The notes beneath the pieces were generated by a model that saw only the letters and a program-made list of their open reading frames with translations, was not told where the DNA came from and made no database searches. The position numbers and the translations under genes are program-made. This document shows, one piece after another, positions 46,701 to 55,844 of a stretch of 64,000 bases of DNA. Each line of letters begins with the position of its first letter. Positions within the stretch are counted from its first letter, which is position 1. Source of the DNA: Acetivibrio saccincola (lineage in GTDB: Bacteria > Bacillota > Clostridia > Acetivibrionales > Acetivibrionaceae); the NCBI RefSeq assembly GCF_002844395.1, contig NZ_CP025197.1, positions 3,286,001-3,350,000 of the forward strand. Reading direction: 5' to 3'.

Positions 46701-47819
46701 TTAATCTGATATTATTTCCTTATTCTCAATCTTGACCACATCTTGCAGCCTCTGTTTAGCCAAATTATAATTCAGTTCAAATCTCAATTCATTTAAATAC
46801 TCCGGTAAATTCTTCGTTGGGAAAATGGCTTTCCAGATTTCTCTGCTAATTTGCAATGTTAATATTGATGTTTTATGGGCTTTTTCTATCCACTCGTCTG
46901 GTTTTCTCCAAATGCTCTCTTTACTAGGCGAAAAATGGACGGAAGAATTCCTTAATTTTTTTATTTCATCAAAAAATAATCTATAATCATTTGATGTTCT
47001 TTTCTTTTTATTTATTTTTAGTACAACTGTTTTATCCTCTCTTATTATTTGCTGTAGCCTTTCAATTTTCTCCTCAATGGAAAGAAAATCGTTAGGCTTG
47101 TTGCTTTCTCTTCCTAATAAATTATTTTTTTGAATATTTGTTAACCTATCTATATTTCTGCAATAGTAATCATAACCAATACTATTAATAAATGCTTCAA
47201 AAAATGAATAAAAACTTATTATCGATAACCTACTATAAGTTGCCACAGTTTGATTAGTATTTGATAGTGCTCTAAAAATATACTGATTTTCTTTATTTTT
47301 TTCATTTTGTTTTACAAAATTACTATATTCATGCATTTTATTAAAGGTATCTTCTGCTTTTACCAAAAGATAGAAAGCATCTCTTAATAAAAACTCCTCT
47401 TCTACACTAATATTCCCTGCGTGAATTCCTAGTCCAATTTTTGTTTGGTATGGTAAATAATTAGGATAAGGCAATTTTAAGTAATTAAATATCTCAATTA
47501 ACCAGCCGTATTCTACACCCTTTGAATAAACATTATTATTACCCCTAAAAAAATTATTAAATTCGGTTGCAATAACATCTATATCCTTAATATTTTCAAA
47601 TTTATCTTTATACTTTTCTATAATACTGTCTAAAAACTGGTTTACTTCATTCTCTTTTTTTGATAATTCTTCATCTGTCGAATTTATAATCCAATTATGT
47701 AATCCTTGTATCATCTCTTTGACTTCACTATTGGCAATTCCCCCATATCCTTTAGGTGTCAGAGAAAATAATAATTGAACGTATATCAATTTATTATTTA
47801 ATCTATTTCTATTATCCAA
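46701..47819 (-). CDS. HEPN-like protein, candidate antiviral RNase effector
   Basis: This 372-residue soluble protein has no close family I can name. The C-terminal half has HEPN-like character: a helix FYSFFEAFINSIGYDYYC near residue 204, then FFDEIKKLRNSSVHF with Arg290-x4-His295, the RNase motif of HEPN domains. The N-terminal half is helical without known motifs. It is the second gene of a tight pair: 48 bp downstream of a PD-(D/E)XK-type gene on the same strand, in a defence-rich island with type I restriction genes. An abortive-infection type role is inferred from motif and neighbours. Confidence 0.6.
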   Translation of the reverse strand: MDNRNRLNNKLIYVQLLFSLTPKGYGGIANSEVKEMIQGLHNWIINSTDEELSKKENEVNQFLDSIIEKYKDKFENIKDIDVIATEFNNFFRGNNNVYSKGVEYGWLIEIFNYLKLPYPNYLPYQTKIGLGIHAGNISVEEEFLLRDAFYLLVKAEDTFNKMHEYSNFVKQNEKNKENQYIFRALSNTNQTVATYSRLSIISFYSFFEAFINSIGYDYYCRNIDRLTNIQKNNLLGRESNKPNDFLSIEEKIERLQQIIREDKTVVLKINKKKRTSNDYRLFFDEIKKLRNSSVHFSPSKESIWRKPDEWIEKAHKTSILTLQISREIWKAIFPTKNLPEYLNELRFELNYNLAKQRLQDVVKIENKEIISD

Positions 47820-47867
47820 CCCACTTACCTCCCTACTGATTAAAAGTTAATAATTTTATAAATTAAT

Positions 47868-48605
47868 CTATAATCTATGCTCATCTTCAAGGCTTATCTC
47901 ATCCAATTTAAAACGCTCTTTTGAATCTAAAGGAAACCATGCTCTATGATTAATACTCACAGTGCCATTAGAAATGTAATCTAGTAAATTATTAATAAAA
48001 TAGGCGTAGGATAAATCTTTAAGTTTATAGAAATGCCATTTTGAGCATTCTTCATTCGTAACTGGGTCGTTTGTCCAATATTTCATAAAATAATTTTTGC
48101 CTAGCACTAAATGATTAATATAAGACTTGCCGCCTACATTAGTAATTTCACTAACTCGTTCTATCAAATCTCTACAATATTCTCTTTCATAGTCATATGA
48201 AAATAACCCAATAAAACAGTTTATATCTGTTACCAATTCAGCAATTTGATTTAATTTTAATAATGTTACTCTCAAATCAGTTATATTCTGCTTAGATTTC
48301 ACTTCTATTACTGCTCTAACTGAATCAGGTGTAACAAATACTAAGTCGCCATCCTTAAATAAAACAGGATATCTACTATCATACACTAAAATATCTACCT
48401 GACTAGAACATACTTCACCATTATGAATAAAACCTCTAGCAATTTTAATATGTTCAGGCATATATCTTCTTATAACATGACGTAATACCGACTCTTTTAA
48501 TTCACCATCTGTTAGATAATGAGGGTCATTCATCAAAAATCTTATTCTATTTTTTGACGAACAAATCTCTTCACCTATAGACTTATAGTAATTTATTAAA
48601 TCCAA
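47868..48605 (-). CDS. PD-(D/E)XK nuclease-like protein (DUF6602-like)
   Basis: This 245-residue protein has the restriction-nuclease fold pattern: Glu in the helix GELKESVLRHVI, Asp71 in SQVDILVYD, then a strand with Glu101-x-Lys103 in RAVIEVKSK. The layout, with the opening FLMNDPHYLTDGELKE followed by ARGFIHNGEVCSSQVDIL, matches the DUF6602 group as I recall it. Its downstream partner encodes a HEPN-like protein, and the pair stands apart as an operon. No translocase or methylase is linked directly; hsdRMS lies about 4.5 kb to the right across an IS and a replication module. A defence role is inference. Confidence 0.65.
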   Translation of the reverse strand: MDLINYYKSIGEEICSSKNRIRFLMNDPHYLTDGELKESVLRHVIRRYMPEHIKIARGFIHNGEVCSSQVDILVYDSRYPVLFKDGDLVFVTPDSVRAVIEVKSKQNITDLRVTLLKLNQIAELVTDINCFIGLFSYDYEREYCRDLIERVSEITNVGGKSYINHLVLGKNYFMKYWTNDPVTNEECSKWHFYKLKDLSYAYFINNLLDYISNGTVSINHRAWFPLDSKERFKLDEISLEDEHRL

Positions 48606-48729
48606 ATAATATCACCTCAACAAAATCATTATTTTTATAGAAATTTTTATTTTTCATCTTTACTCATGTTATATTTAATTTTACTTAATTCCATTATAAT
48701 ACAATTTTTAACTCTATTCTATTTAATCT

Positions 48730-48737
48730 CTAGATGC
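48730..48737. repeat. Left target-site duplication of ISLre2 copy 3
   Basis: CTAGATGC borders the left IS end and recurs at 50807-50814 after the right end. Confidence 0.8.
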
Positions 48738-50806
48738 GATAGCGTCAATTTATTGTAGGAAAAAGAAAAGTAGATGGCATCCCATTTTTTATTTGTGCAA
48801 CTATTTCAAATAACGGTCTCTTAGTAACGAAAGTGTTTTACATCATTTTGAGCCTTATTTTCTTTTATAATTCCTCTAACTTATTGTCTATTATACCATA
48901 TAACTCTTTCTTTCTATAAAGAATTCATTTTACTCAATACTTGTGACAAATTAGTACGTTTTGTTATCTATGTTCCTTCACATTTTAACGCTACTTTTAA
49001 AAGAAAAAAGTATTTCTATTGTACCATTTTCCATTTTGTCAAGGCTAAAACAAGCGGGCAAAGCCCGGCCTTGACAAGTAGTAGGGCTCCGCGGGTCATG
49101 GTACTAAAGTTTTGCTTTTTTCTTTTCTTTTTCTTTTTTTATGTTTTTTCTTTTTCTTTGTCTTTTTTCCAGATATGTATAATTCCTATTGGATAGGCTT
49201 ACTTGTAAACTTTCCCGTAATTTTTGCTTTATTATTACCTCATCCCTATCCGCATATACCTATAATACGCCTTAATTCTTTATATAAACCAGTTTTACAC
49301 CCCTTATGAATAACAGTTAAATTACTATTCCATACACTCTCATACCTGTTTGATGACTTCTTTAATTCCTTAATTAATTTTTCCTGAATTTCTTGCCTAC
49401 TAGATGCTAACTTTTTTTGTTTTTGTGCCATAACTATGTCATATACCTTACCGCCATTCTTCTTGTATATTATTAGCTTTGACATCTTTTCTACACCTTT
49501 TCTCGACCAGCCTTTAGGTCTTGAACTTAAACGGGATGAAAATACATGACTCACATGACCTTCAGCACTACAACCCACTATTCCTCTGTTTGACCTTATT
49601 TCTATACCATCCCAATTATTTAAAATATATCGCTTTGCATTTTTTATAGCCTTTATTTTATTTTCATTATCGCCTGTCTTTTCAATTATCTTTTTAAAAA
49701 CCTTTGTTAGCATTTTTTTATCAGATAAATTCAAAGCCTCCTGTAAATCTTGGCTTATTGCTTCATCATTTAAATGTGTGGTCGCAACTCTTACGTATTT
49801 TTGAAGATGGTATCTATCAAGTACAAATTTACTTTTTGAAAGACAGTTAACTCCTTGCCTTATCCATGACGCCCCATCTCCTGATATATACACCGTCTCT
49901 AAAAAATCAACGTCATATTGTTTATATATGTATTCCGATACTTCAAGCCACAAATCTTCTGAATTCTTATACACTCCCCCAAAATATCGAACATTCTTTA
50001 ATACTTTTCTCTTCTTATTACTTTTTTCAAAGTCAATTCCCTCATGCACATATACAAGTTTTGGCATAATTGTATTTCTCTTGCCCTTCTCATTCTGTCT
50101 CAATATACTTTTTTGTTGTAATGCTACATGGTCCTCATCGGCCTCAACATACAATATTTTTACTTCTCTCTTTTTATCTACTTTTATTTCAGGCTCAACT
50201 ATTTCAATATTATGTATTTTATTCATCACTGCTTGTTTGCTGATTTCATCAATATATGTCGCCTTTTCTCCTGCCTTTCTGTAGCTGCTGTCAGCTGCTT
50301 CATCTATTGCATTAATTACAACATCGGCACTTACTCTGTCATGTGGTTCTACACCTACAATCCTGTCGACTAGGTGTTGTCTATTACCATTTTCCTTATG
50401 CTTAAAATATGTCCTGTTATAACTTAGTGTTCCAAATGTCGTTAAAATAGCTGTTTTATCTTTTCTTATAATTTCCCAATACTGTTTCCTTATTTCACAG
50501 TTACGGAAATATTCATCCATATCTTCAAGCACTTCTTTAAGTATATCGCGTCCAAGTTTAAATAAATCTTCTTTTAGACCAAGAACAAGATCAGCTAAGT
50601 CTTTTCCTTCTTCAATAAAATTTTTTATCTTTTTTTCAATTCTTTTTACCCCAAATTCATTAAAATGTTGTATACTATTATACATAGAAGATGTCATCCT
50701 TTCTATTTATTATTTTTGCTTAATTAATATCTTAACAGGATGTCATCTTCTTTTCAATTATATATGGTATTTTATGTCTCATTCCCTACAATAACTTTAC
50801 GCTAAC
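48738..50806 (-). mobile_element. ISLre2-family insertion sequence, copy 3 (intact)
   Basis: The copy is 2069 bp, with the same ends and the same length as copy 1. Unlike copies 1 and 2, it has its own direct repeat on both sides (CTAGATGC, 8 bp), so it is an independent insertion. It lies between the PD-(D/E)XK gene and the replication gene and seems not to interrupt a coding region. Confidence 0.92.
49246..50697 (-). CDS. ISLre2-family transposase (copy 3)
   Basis: This 483-residue transposase is identical in translation to that at 8502-9953 and apparently intact, so it could mobilise all copies in the genome. The same start-codon-sequestering stem precedes it (about 50686-50751). All domain remarks made for copy 1 apply. 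Confidence 0.9.
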   Translation of the reverse strand: MTSSMYNSIQHFNEFGVKRIEKKIKNFIEEGKDLADLVLGLKEDLFKLGRDILKEVLEDMDEYFRNCEIRKQYWEIIRKDKTAILTTFGTLSYNRTYFKHKENGNRQHLVDRIVGVEPHDRVSADVVINAIDEAADSSYRKAGEKATYIDEISKQAVMNKIHNIEIVEPEIKVDKKREVKILYVEADEDHVALQQKSILRQNEKGKRNTIMPKLVYVHEGIDFEKSNKKRKVLKNVRYFGGVYKNSEDLWLEVSEYIYKQYDVDFLETVYISGDGASWIRQGVNCLSKSKFVLDRYHLQKYVRVATTHLNDEAISQDLQEALNLSDKKMLTKVFKKIIEKTGDNENKIKAIKNAKRYILNNWDGIEIRSNRGIVGCSAEGHVSHVFSSRLSSRPKGWSRKGVEKMSKLIIYKKNGGKVYDIVMAQKQKKLASSRQEIQEKLIKELKKSSNRYESVWNSNLTVIHKGCKTGLYKELRRIIGICG

Positions 50807-50814
50807 CTAGATGC
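50807..50814. repeat. Right target-site duplication of ISLre2 copy 3
   Basis: CTAGATGC follows the right IS end and matches 48730-48737. Confidence 0.8.
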
Positions 50815-50948
50815 CCTTGGATATTGAATGCAATTAATATCTATTAATATCTATAAAATATTTCACCTAAAAATTTGAATCTCGGAAGATGATATGTAAA
50901 ATTACCTCCAAATCTCTAAAAGGATTTAGGGAAAGGAGGTGAGCGCAC

Positions 50949-52058
50949 ATGGTATCCGTAGACACAATCAGAGCATACACATTTGCTTATATTAATAAAA
51001 ATTATCTTATAAAGAATGGATGGAGAAAATGGGTAATTAGAAAAGACGGTACTATTACTTTTTTTAAAAAGGATAAGCATCTACTATTTTGGTACTTCCC
51101 TCAGGGAATACTGTTAATTAAATTTAGTATTCCAAAGTTTTTTTACGGTACAAACGCCAAAGTATTTAACTTGGACAATGCTAGTCTAATTATTAAGTTA
51201 GTAAATCATAGAATTAAAAGGCTTTTTCCCTCAAGCAGTGGTATAGTTCCATTTGAAAACTGGACCTGCTCGGAAATTCATCCTTTTACTCATTTATATG
51301 CGGATAATGTAAAAGACAAAATCACTTACCTGGAATGTCTTAAGAAATTATACTATCCTAGGCTGAAAAAACATACGTATCCAATGGGGATACAGGCTAG
51401 AAACAAAAGCCGCTCAATTACAATTTACAGTAAATCAGATGAAATAAAATTTAGGGCTGATAATAGGCCTTCTGCAATATCACTTCAGGATTTATCAATA
51501 AATAATATAGAAAATGTAATAAGGTTTGAATATCAACTCAAGAAGTATTCTTTAAAATACCAATTTAAAAATAACAAAAAAGTAAAAGATGTTCTGAGAA
51601 AAGATTTCTGTAAAAGCATACTCCAAGCAGTTATGAAAGACATTGGCCTTGATAATTCTTTTCTATACAAACAAGAAGTCATCAGCAAAATTAAAAAGGA
51701 GTTCAGTAAGGTAAAGGCTAGAAACTTAATAGAATTTGCCATTGATTACAACGAAAAACCAGAACATTTCATTAATGCAAAATATTCAAAAAGAACACAA
51801 GGTAATTATCTAAGAATACTAAAAGAAAGGAATATTAATCCTGTATTCCTTCCAAATAAAGTAAACAAGAAGATTGATTTTACTGATTTCGAAGAACAAA
51901 CTAAACCAAGCCTCAAATTTACTATTTTAAAAATAATTTTACTATCAGCCCTTTTAAGAATGTATAATACAACACATAAAAAATATTATATCAAGCCTGA
52001 AGCCTTGACCTCGATATTTACTGCAGAAGCATATTTTCATGAAGATGGAGGCGGGTAG
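50949..52058 (+). CDS. Phage/plasmid replication protein, gene II/X-like
   Basis: The 369-residue protein resembles the replication initiators of filamentous-phage-like and small rolling-circle replicons (Phage_X/CRI families). The N-terminus MVSVDTIRAYTF is followed by LIKFSIPKFFYGTNAKVFNL, a family-type strand and YG(N/T)N signature. SEIHPFTHLYADNV and SITIYSKSDEIKFR come next, where the Tyr of IYSK is a candidate nicking residue. The C-terminal third is helical and basic. AGGAGGTGAG lies 7 bases before the ATG. Next to a convergent tyrosine recombinase, it suggests a remnant of an integrated single-stranded phage or plasmid-like element. Confidence 0.7.
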   Translation: MVSVDTIRAYTFAYINKNYLIKNGWRKWVIRKDGTITFFKKDKHLLFWYFPQGILLIKFSIPKFFYGTNAKVFNLDNASLIIKLVNHRIKRLFPSSSGIVPFENWTCSEIHPFTHLYADNVKDKITYLECLKKLYYPRLKKHTYPMGIQARNKSRSITIYSKSDEIKFRADNRPSAISLQDLSINNIENVIRFEYQLKKYSLKYQFKNNKKVKDVLRKDFCKSILQAVMKDIGLDNSFLYKQEVISKIKKEFSKVKARNLIEFAIDYNEKPEHFINAKYSKRTQGNYLRILKERNINPVFLPNKVNKKIDFTDFEEQTKPSLKFTILKIILLSALLRMYNTTHKKYYIKPEALTSIFTAEAYFHEDGGG

Positions 52059-52151
52059 CGCTAATATAGGCTGTATATATCATAGGGAAAATTAATCCCT
52101 TTTTCCAAATAACCACAACTACAAACTGTCATCTAATAACCATATAAAAAC

Positions 52152-52249
52152 TTTAACACGTGTTAAATTCAAATTTATACGCAAGTAAGGTCATTATGTA
52201 TTTTTGAAATACACAATGGCCTATTTGTGCTTGTATTTCTATACAAGCA
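52152..52249. other. Cluster of palindromes between the replication gene and the recombinase gene
   Basis: There are three dyads in 100 bp. One is a perfect 16-bp palindrome, TTTAACACGTGTTAAA (52152-52167). The second is a 16-bp stem with two mismatches (52188-52203 with 52207-52222). The third is TGCTTGTA with TACAAGCA (52228-52249). The last two may be a bidirectional terminator. The first resembles an operator or a replication-origin element. Confidence 0.55.
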
Positions 52250-52826
52250 TACTTTGTTTTTCTAATTTCTTCAGCATATTTTTTTGCTGCTGAGTCGTAA
52301 ATTGAAAATAACATAAAGTGGAGTTTACAGATTTATGTCCTAGCCAAAATTGAACTTCTTTTATATCCAAGTCTGATTCTGCTAGATGCACTGCAGTAGA
52401 ATGTTTCAAACAGTGAAAATGCCATTTGTTTTCATCTTTAATTTTTGCCATTTGGCAGTATCGCTTCATTAAATAATCCAGCATTTTCCTGGAGATTGGA
52501 TTTTGCTCCTGGCTCTTAAAAAGTACCTCTGATTCTTCTTTAACTCCATATTCTTTAATGTATTGATTTAGAATTTTAACAGTTTGTTTATCTAAGGCAA
52601 TGGTATTATTCCAACTACTTTTCAGTCTCTTACAGTATAACTCTCCTTTGGATTTATTGTAGTATTCCAATTTTAATAGCCTGATTTCCGAGGCTCTAAG
52701 TCCGCAGCGATATGCTACTCTAAAAATACATAAATTACGGAGTGCATGCCTATCACCAGAGTTTTTTATTGCATTAAATAACCTACTTAATTCATCCTGT
52801 GTAAAATATTTTATTATGGTATCCAT
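52239..52826 (-). CDS. Tyrosine recombinase/integrase (short form)
   Basis: This site-specific recombinase has about 195 residues and essentially only the catalytic domain. Visible catalytic residues are Arg I in YRCGLRASEIRLL, a beta-hairpin Lys region, the HxxR box as HCLKHSTAVHL with Lys in place of Arg II, LGHKSVNSTL, and the nucleophile Tyr in LCYFQFT. Translation starts at 52826, just after GGAGGATGTT; a longer reading from 52868 lacks a ribosome site. TTGGACA/TGTCCAA repeats cluster in its promoter region (52843-53030). It may integrate the phage-like module or recombine around the hsd genes. The Lys for Arg change may reduce or alter activity. Confidence 0.8.
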   Translation of the reverse strand: MDTIIKYFTQDELSRLFNAIKNSGDRHALRNLCIFRVAYRCGLRASEIRLLKLEYYNKSKGELYCKRLKSSWNNTIALDKQTVKILNQYIKEYGVKEESEVLFKSQEQNPISRKMLDYLMKRYCQMAKIKDENKWHFHCLKHSTAVHLAESDLDIKEVQFWLGHKSVNSTLCYFQFTTQQQKNMLKKLEKQSMLV

Positions 52827-52842
52827 AACATCCTCCTTAAAC

Positions 52843-53031
52843 TTGGACAATATATTCATAATGTCCAACCTTAAGTCACTTCACATGCCTTGATATTTCT
52901 ACATTTACAAGAATCGTTACTAAAACCAAACAGAATGTTGGACATTACTTAGCAATTTATTAGCAGTACAAGTAGGCATTGTTTACTTTATTATAATTGC
53001 TTCATAACAAATATAGCGCATAGTGTCCAAG
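52843..53031. promoter_or_regulatory. TTGGACA repeat cluster upstream of the recombinase gene
   Basis: TTGGACA occurs at 52843 and inverted at 52862 (TGTCCAA), then again at 52939 and inverted at 53024. The first pair overlaps the ribosome-site and leader region. Such clusters are typical of recombinase arm sites or an autoregulatory operator. AGTGTCCAAG at 53022-53031 recurs at 58289-58298, beyond hsdR. Confidence 0.45.
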
Positions 53032-53079
53032 TTGTAAGGTCCTTTTCTTCAAAAATTTCTATTCTTTAAAATAATCTAA

Positions 53080-53117
53080 GCAAAAAGACTTTCAGGGTTA
53101 CCCGAAAGTCTTTTTGC
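53080..53117 (-). terminator. Rho-independent terminator of the hsd operon
   Basis: A perfect 14-bp stem (GCAAAAAGACTTTC with GAAAGTCTTTTTGC) extends by a partly paired AGGGTTACCC loop. It begins at the stop codon of hsdS. Confidence 0.85.
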
Positions 53118-54400
53118 TATGCTTCTTTAAATACTTCTTGCAAAACAGATTGCATTAATAGTTCACTGTCTTTTTTAGACTGCTCAATATTCTTTTCAAG
53201 TTCATCACATAAATCCATTAACTGGTCTACTTTTTCTACAATGCGTTTTTGTTCGCTTAGTGGAGGTAAGGGAAATAAAATATTACTCCACTTATTTTTA
53301 TTTATTATTGGGGTAGCAGAGCCAGTTGCCCTTGCCAATACTTGCTTATAAAAATATGGTGATGATAAAAAATAATATAAAAATTTTCCATGCATATTAC
53401 CATATGCCGTAATAGCATTTATTTGTTGATTACACGAACAATCTCTATCTGTATAATAACATTTACCTATGGAGCCACCTATACATACCATCATTACAGA
53501 ATCTTTTGGTATTAATCTTCCTTTATTAACACCTAATAATGTAAGACTTTCATTATTATAATTAATACCTTTATCTGTTATATCAGCAGGTTTAATAAAT
53601 GGGATTTCACCATTAAAATATTCAGGATGCTTTGTAGATGGCGTTGTTCCTGTATGTGTTTCTCCAATTTCACCTAACCTCACCCACTCCCATCCTTCCG
53701 GCAATTCATAGGGAATTTCATCTTCTGAAATAGGTGGCAGAGGTTTTTCTTTTTTAATTTTGCCTTCCTTTATAAGCCTTTCTTTTTCTTCTTTTATTCT
53801 TTCTAAAAGAACACTTGCCGGTTCATCATTAGGGTCTTGCGGCACAAGTTTCCCCTGTACGGCTTCTTGAAGGATGCTTTGGCGAAGTCTAGTTATGTAA
53901 TCTAAGTTTTTTTCAAAAATTAAATTTAACTCATTAATCCTTGGCTCAACTTCTTCTATTTTTTCTCGCGCTAGTTTTTGATACTCTATGCTTGGTAATG
54001 GTATACAATAATTTATAAAATTCCTCATATTTATAGCCAACTTTGAGGTTCCAGTAGCAGTACTTTTAACTATAGTATCTTTATTTAAGTTGAAATAATA
54101 AAAATAAAACTTCAAATCAACCTTATCTATTAATTTATCTTTTGGAGTTAAGACAAAGCATAAATCACTGGCTATAAACTTACCATTTACATAATGAGTT
54201 CTACCTAAAGAACCTGCGGCACCTGCTGCAAAAACCAATGCTTCACAGTCATGCGAATACTCATTATGTGTTTTCCATTCTGCACTTGCAGTTATAAAAT
54301 CAAATTGTCCCTCAACATTTTTAGAACTTTGGACTAATCCTTTTTCAACATTAAAAACGTCTCCTATTTTAAAGAATTTACTATCCAATTTACTATCCAT
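53117..54400 (-). CDS. hsdS: Type I restriction-modification specificity subunit
   Basis: HsdS directs the methylase and nuclease to a bipartite DNA site. The 427-residue protein has two target recognition domains. The first (about 1-165) carries FKIGDVFNVEKGLVQ and MRNFINYCIPLPSIEYQKLARE. The second (about 235-415) carries WVRLGEIGETHTGTTPSTKHPEYF and ILFPLPPLSEQKRIVEKVDQLM. Each is followed by a conserved helical spacer; the central one includes RLRQSILQEAVQGKLVPQDPNDEPA. Both halves are complete, so it is probably functional. Its start overlaps the hsdM stop by 8 bases. No second hsdS is seen that could allow shuffling. Confidence 0.95.
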   Translation of the reverse strand: MDSKLDSKFFKIGDVFNVEKGLVQSSKNVEGQFDFITASAEWKTHNEYSHDCEALVFAAGAAGSLGRTHYVNGKFIASDLCFVLTPKDKLIDKVDLKFYFYYFNLNKDTIVKSTATGTSKLAINMRNFINYCIPLPSIEYQKLAREKIEEVEPRINELNLIFEKNLDYITRLRQSILQEAVQGKLVPQDPNDEPASVLLERIKEEKERLIKEGKIKKEKPLPPISEDEIPYELPEGWEWVRLGEIGETHTGTTPSTKHPEYFNGEIPFIKPADITDKGINYNNESLTLLGVNKGRLIPKDSVMMVCIGGSIGKCYYTDRDCSCNQQINAITAYGNMHGKFLYYFLSSPYFYKQVLARATGSATPIINKNKWSNILFPLPPLSEQKRIVEKVDQLMDLCDELEKNIEQSKKDSELLMQSVLQEVFKEA

Positions 54401-55835
54401 TGTTCAATACTCCTTTTAATTCATGAAGCAAATTCTTACTCTTTTCTAAATTCTTATCTATTCTATCTATTAATTCATCAGTCGAGAGAACAAATTCTTC
54501 AGTTTGTTTATCGGGATTTTTTATATCCAAATTATAATTCCTGCTCTTTATCTCCTCTATACTAACCTTCCAAGCATATTGATTCTCTTCTCTGTTATTC
54601 CACCACTGTTTTTCAAGTTCAAACTCTTCATGTCTTATTGGTTTAGTCTTTGTATACTTCTTATATCCCTCTGGCAATGGATGCTCAAAGAACCAAATTT
54701 CTTTTGTCGGTTTTCCCTTTTCAAGGAACAAAAGATTAGTATTAATATCTGTATAAGGTGCAAATACGCCGTTAGGAAGTCTTACTATTGTATGGAGGTT
54801 AAATTCCTCAAGCAATTTCTCTTTGATAGTAGTTTTCACACCTTCTCCAAAAAGGAATCCATCGGGCAATACTATTGCAGCCCTTCCATTGTCCTTTAAT
54901 AAATACATTAAAAGCACCATAAAAAGGTCAGCAGTTTCTTTTGTTTGAAATTGCTGTGGAAAATTAACCAGTATGCCATCCTCTTCAATACCACCAAAAG
55001 GCGGATTGGTTACAATGATATCCACCTTATCTACAGGTTTATAATCCCTTACATTACGAGCCAGGGAGTTATCATGTCTTATCTTTGGTACGTCAATATC
55101 ATGTAATATTAAATTTGTGACTGCCAGCATATAAGGTAAAGGCTTTTTCTCAATACCAAGTATGGTTTCCTGTAAGGTTTTTTCATCCTCTATATTCTTA
55201 ACTTGTTTCTTCAAATGCTCTAAAGCACATACGAGAAATCCGCCAGTTCCACAGGCAAAATCCAAAACTTTTTCTCCCAATTGGGGATTAACCATATCCA
55301 CCATAAATTGGGTTACAGGCCTTGGGGTATAATATTCTCCTGCATTCCCTGCACTTTGTAAATCCCTTAGTATACTTTCATAAATATCATTAAATAAATG
55401 CCTATCTTTTTGAGTCGTAAAATCTATTTCATTTAACTTATTGATTACCTGTCTCATTAAAGTTCCAGATTTCATATAATTATAAGAATCTTCAAAAACA
55501 GCCTTTACGATAAACGCCTTTGGGTTGCTGTTTTCGTCCAATTTCATTTCTTTTAACTCTTTAAAAAGTTTGTTGTTTACAAAATCTAAAAGTTCATCGC
55601 CTGTGATGCCTTCATCATCTGCAGCCCAATCTCTCCAGCGCAATCCTTCTGGAATAATTGGGGTGTAATCGTCATCCATTAGTTCCCATTCTTCTTCTTT
55701 TGCATCAAATACTTTTAAAAATATCATCCAAACAAGTTGGGAAATCCTTTGAGCATCTCCATCAACGCCAGCGTCCTGGCGCATTATATCCTGTACTGCT
55801 TTTATAGTTGCAGATATCGACATTTTTTGCTTCAC
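54393..55835 (-). CDS. hsdM: Type I restriction-modification DNA methyltransferase subunit
   Basis: HsdM methylates adenine (N6) in the target set by HsdS. The 480-residue protein has the N-terminal HsdM_N helical domain (about 5-150), then the methylase core. The core has SAM-binding motif I DFACGTGGFLV near residue 194, DSLQ-type GEYYTPRPVTQFMV before it, and catalytic motif IV NPPFGG near 279. It lies 9 bp downstream of hsdR and overlaps hsdS, forming one operon R-M-S. It appears complete. Confidence 0.96.
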   Translation of the reverse strand: MKQKMSISATIKAVQDIMRQDAGVDGDAQRISQLVWMIFLKVFDAKEEEWELMDDDYTPIIPEGLRWRDWAADDEGITGDELLDFVNNKLFKELKEMKLDENSNPKAFIVKAVFEDSYNYMKSGTLMRQVINKLNEIDFTTQKDRHLFNDIYESILRDLQSAGNAGEYYTPRPVTQFMVDMVNPQLGEKVLDFACGTGGFLVCALEHLKKQVKNIEDEKTLQETILGIEKKPLPYMLAVTNLILHDIDVPKIRHDNSLARNVRDYKPVDKVDIIVTNPPFGGIEEDGILVNFPQQFQTKETADLFMVLLMYLLKDNGRAAIVLPDGFLFGEGVKTTIKEKLLEEFNLHTIVRLPNGVFAPYTDINTNLLFLEKGKPTKEIWFFEHPLPEGYKKYTKTKPIRHEEFELEKQWWNNREENQYAWKVSIEEIKSRNYNLDIKNPDKQTEEFVLSTDELIDRIDKNLEKSKNLLHELKGVLNNG

Positions 55836-55844
55836 CTTCCTAAT

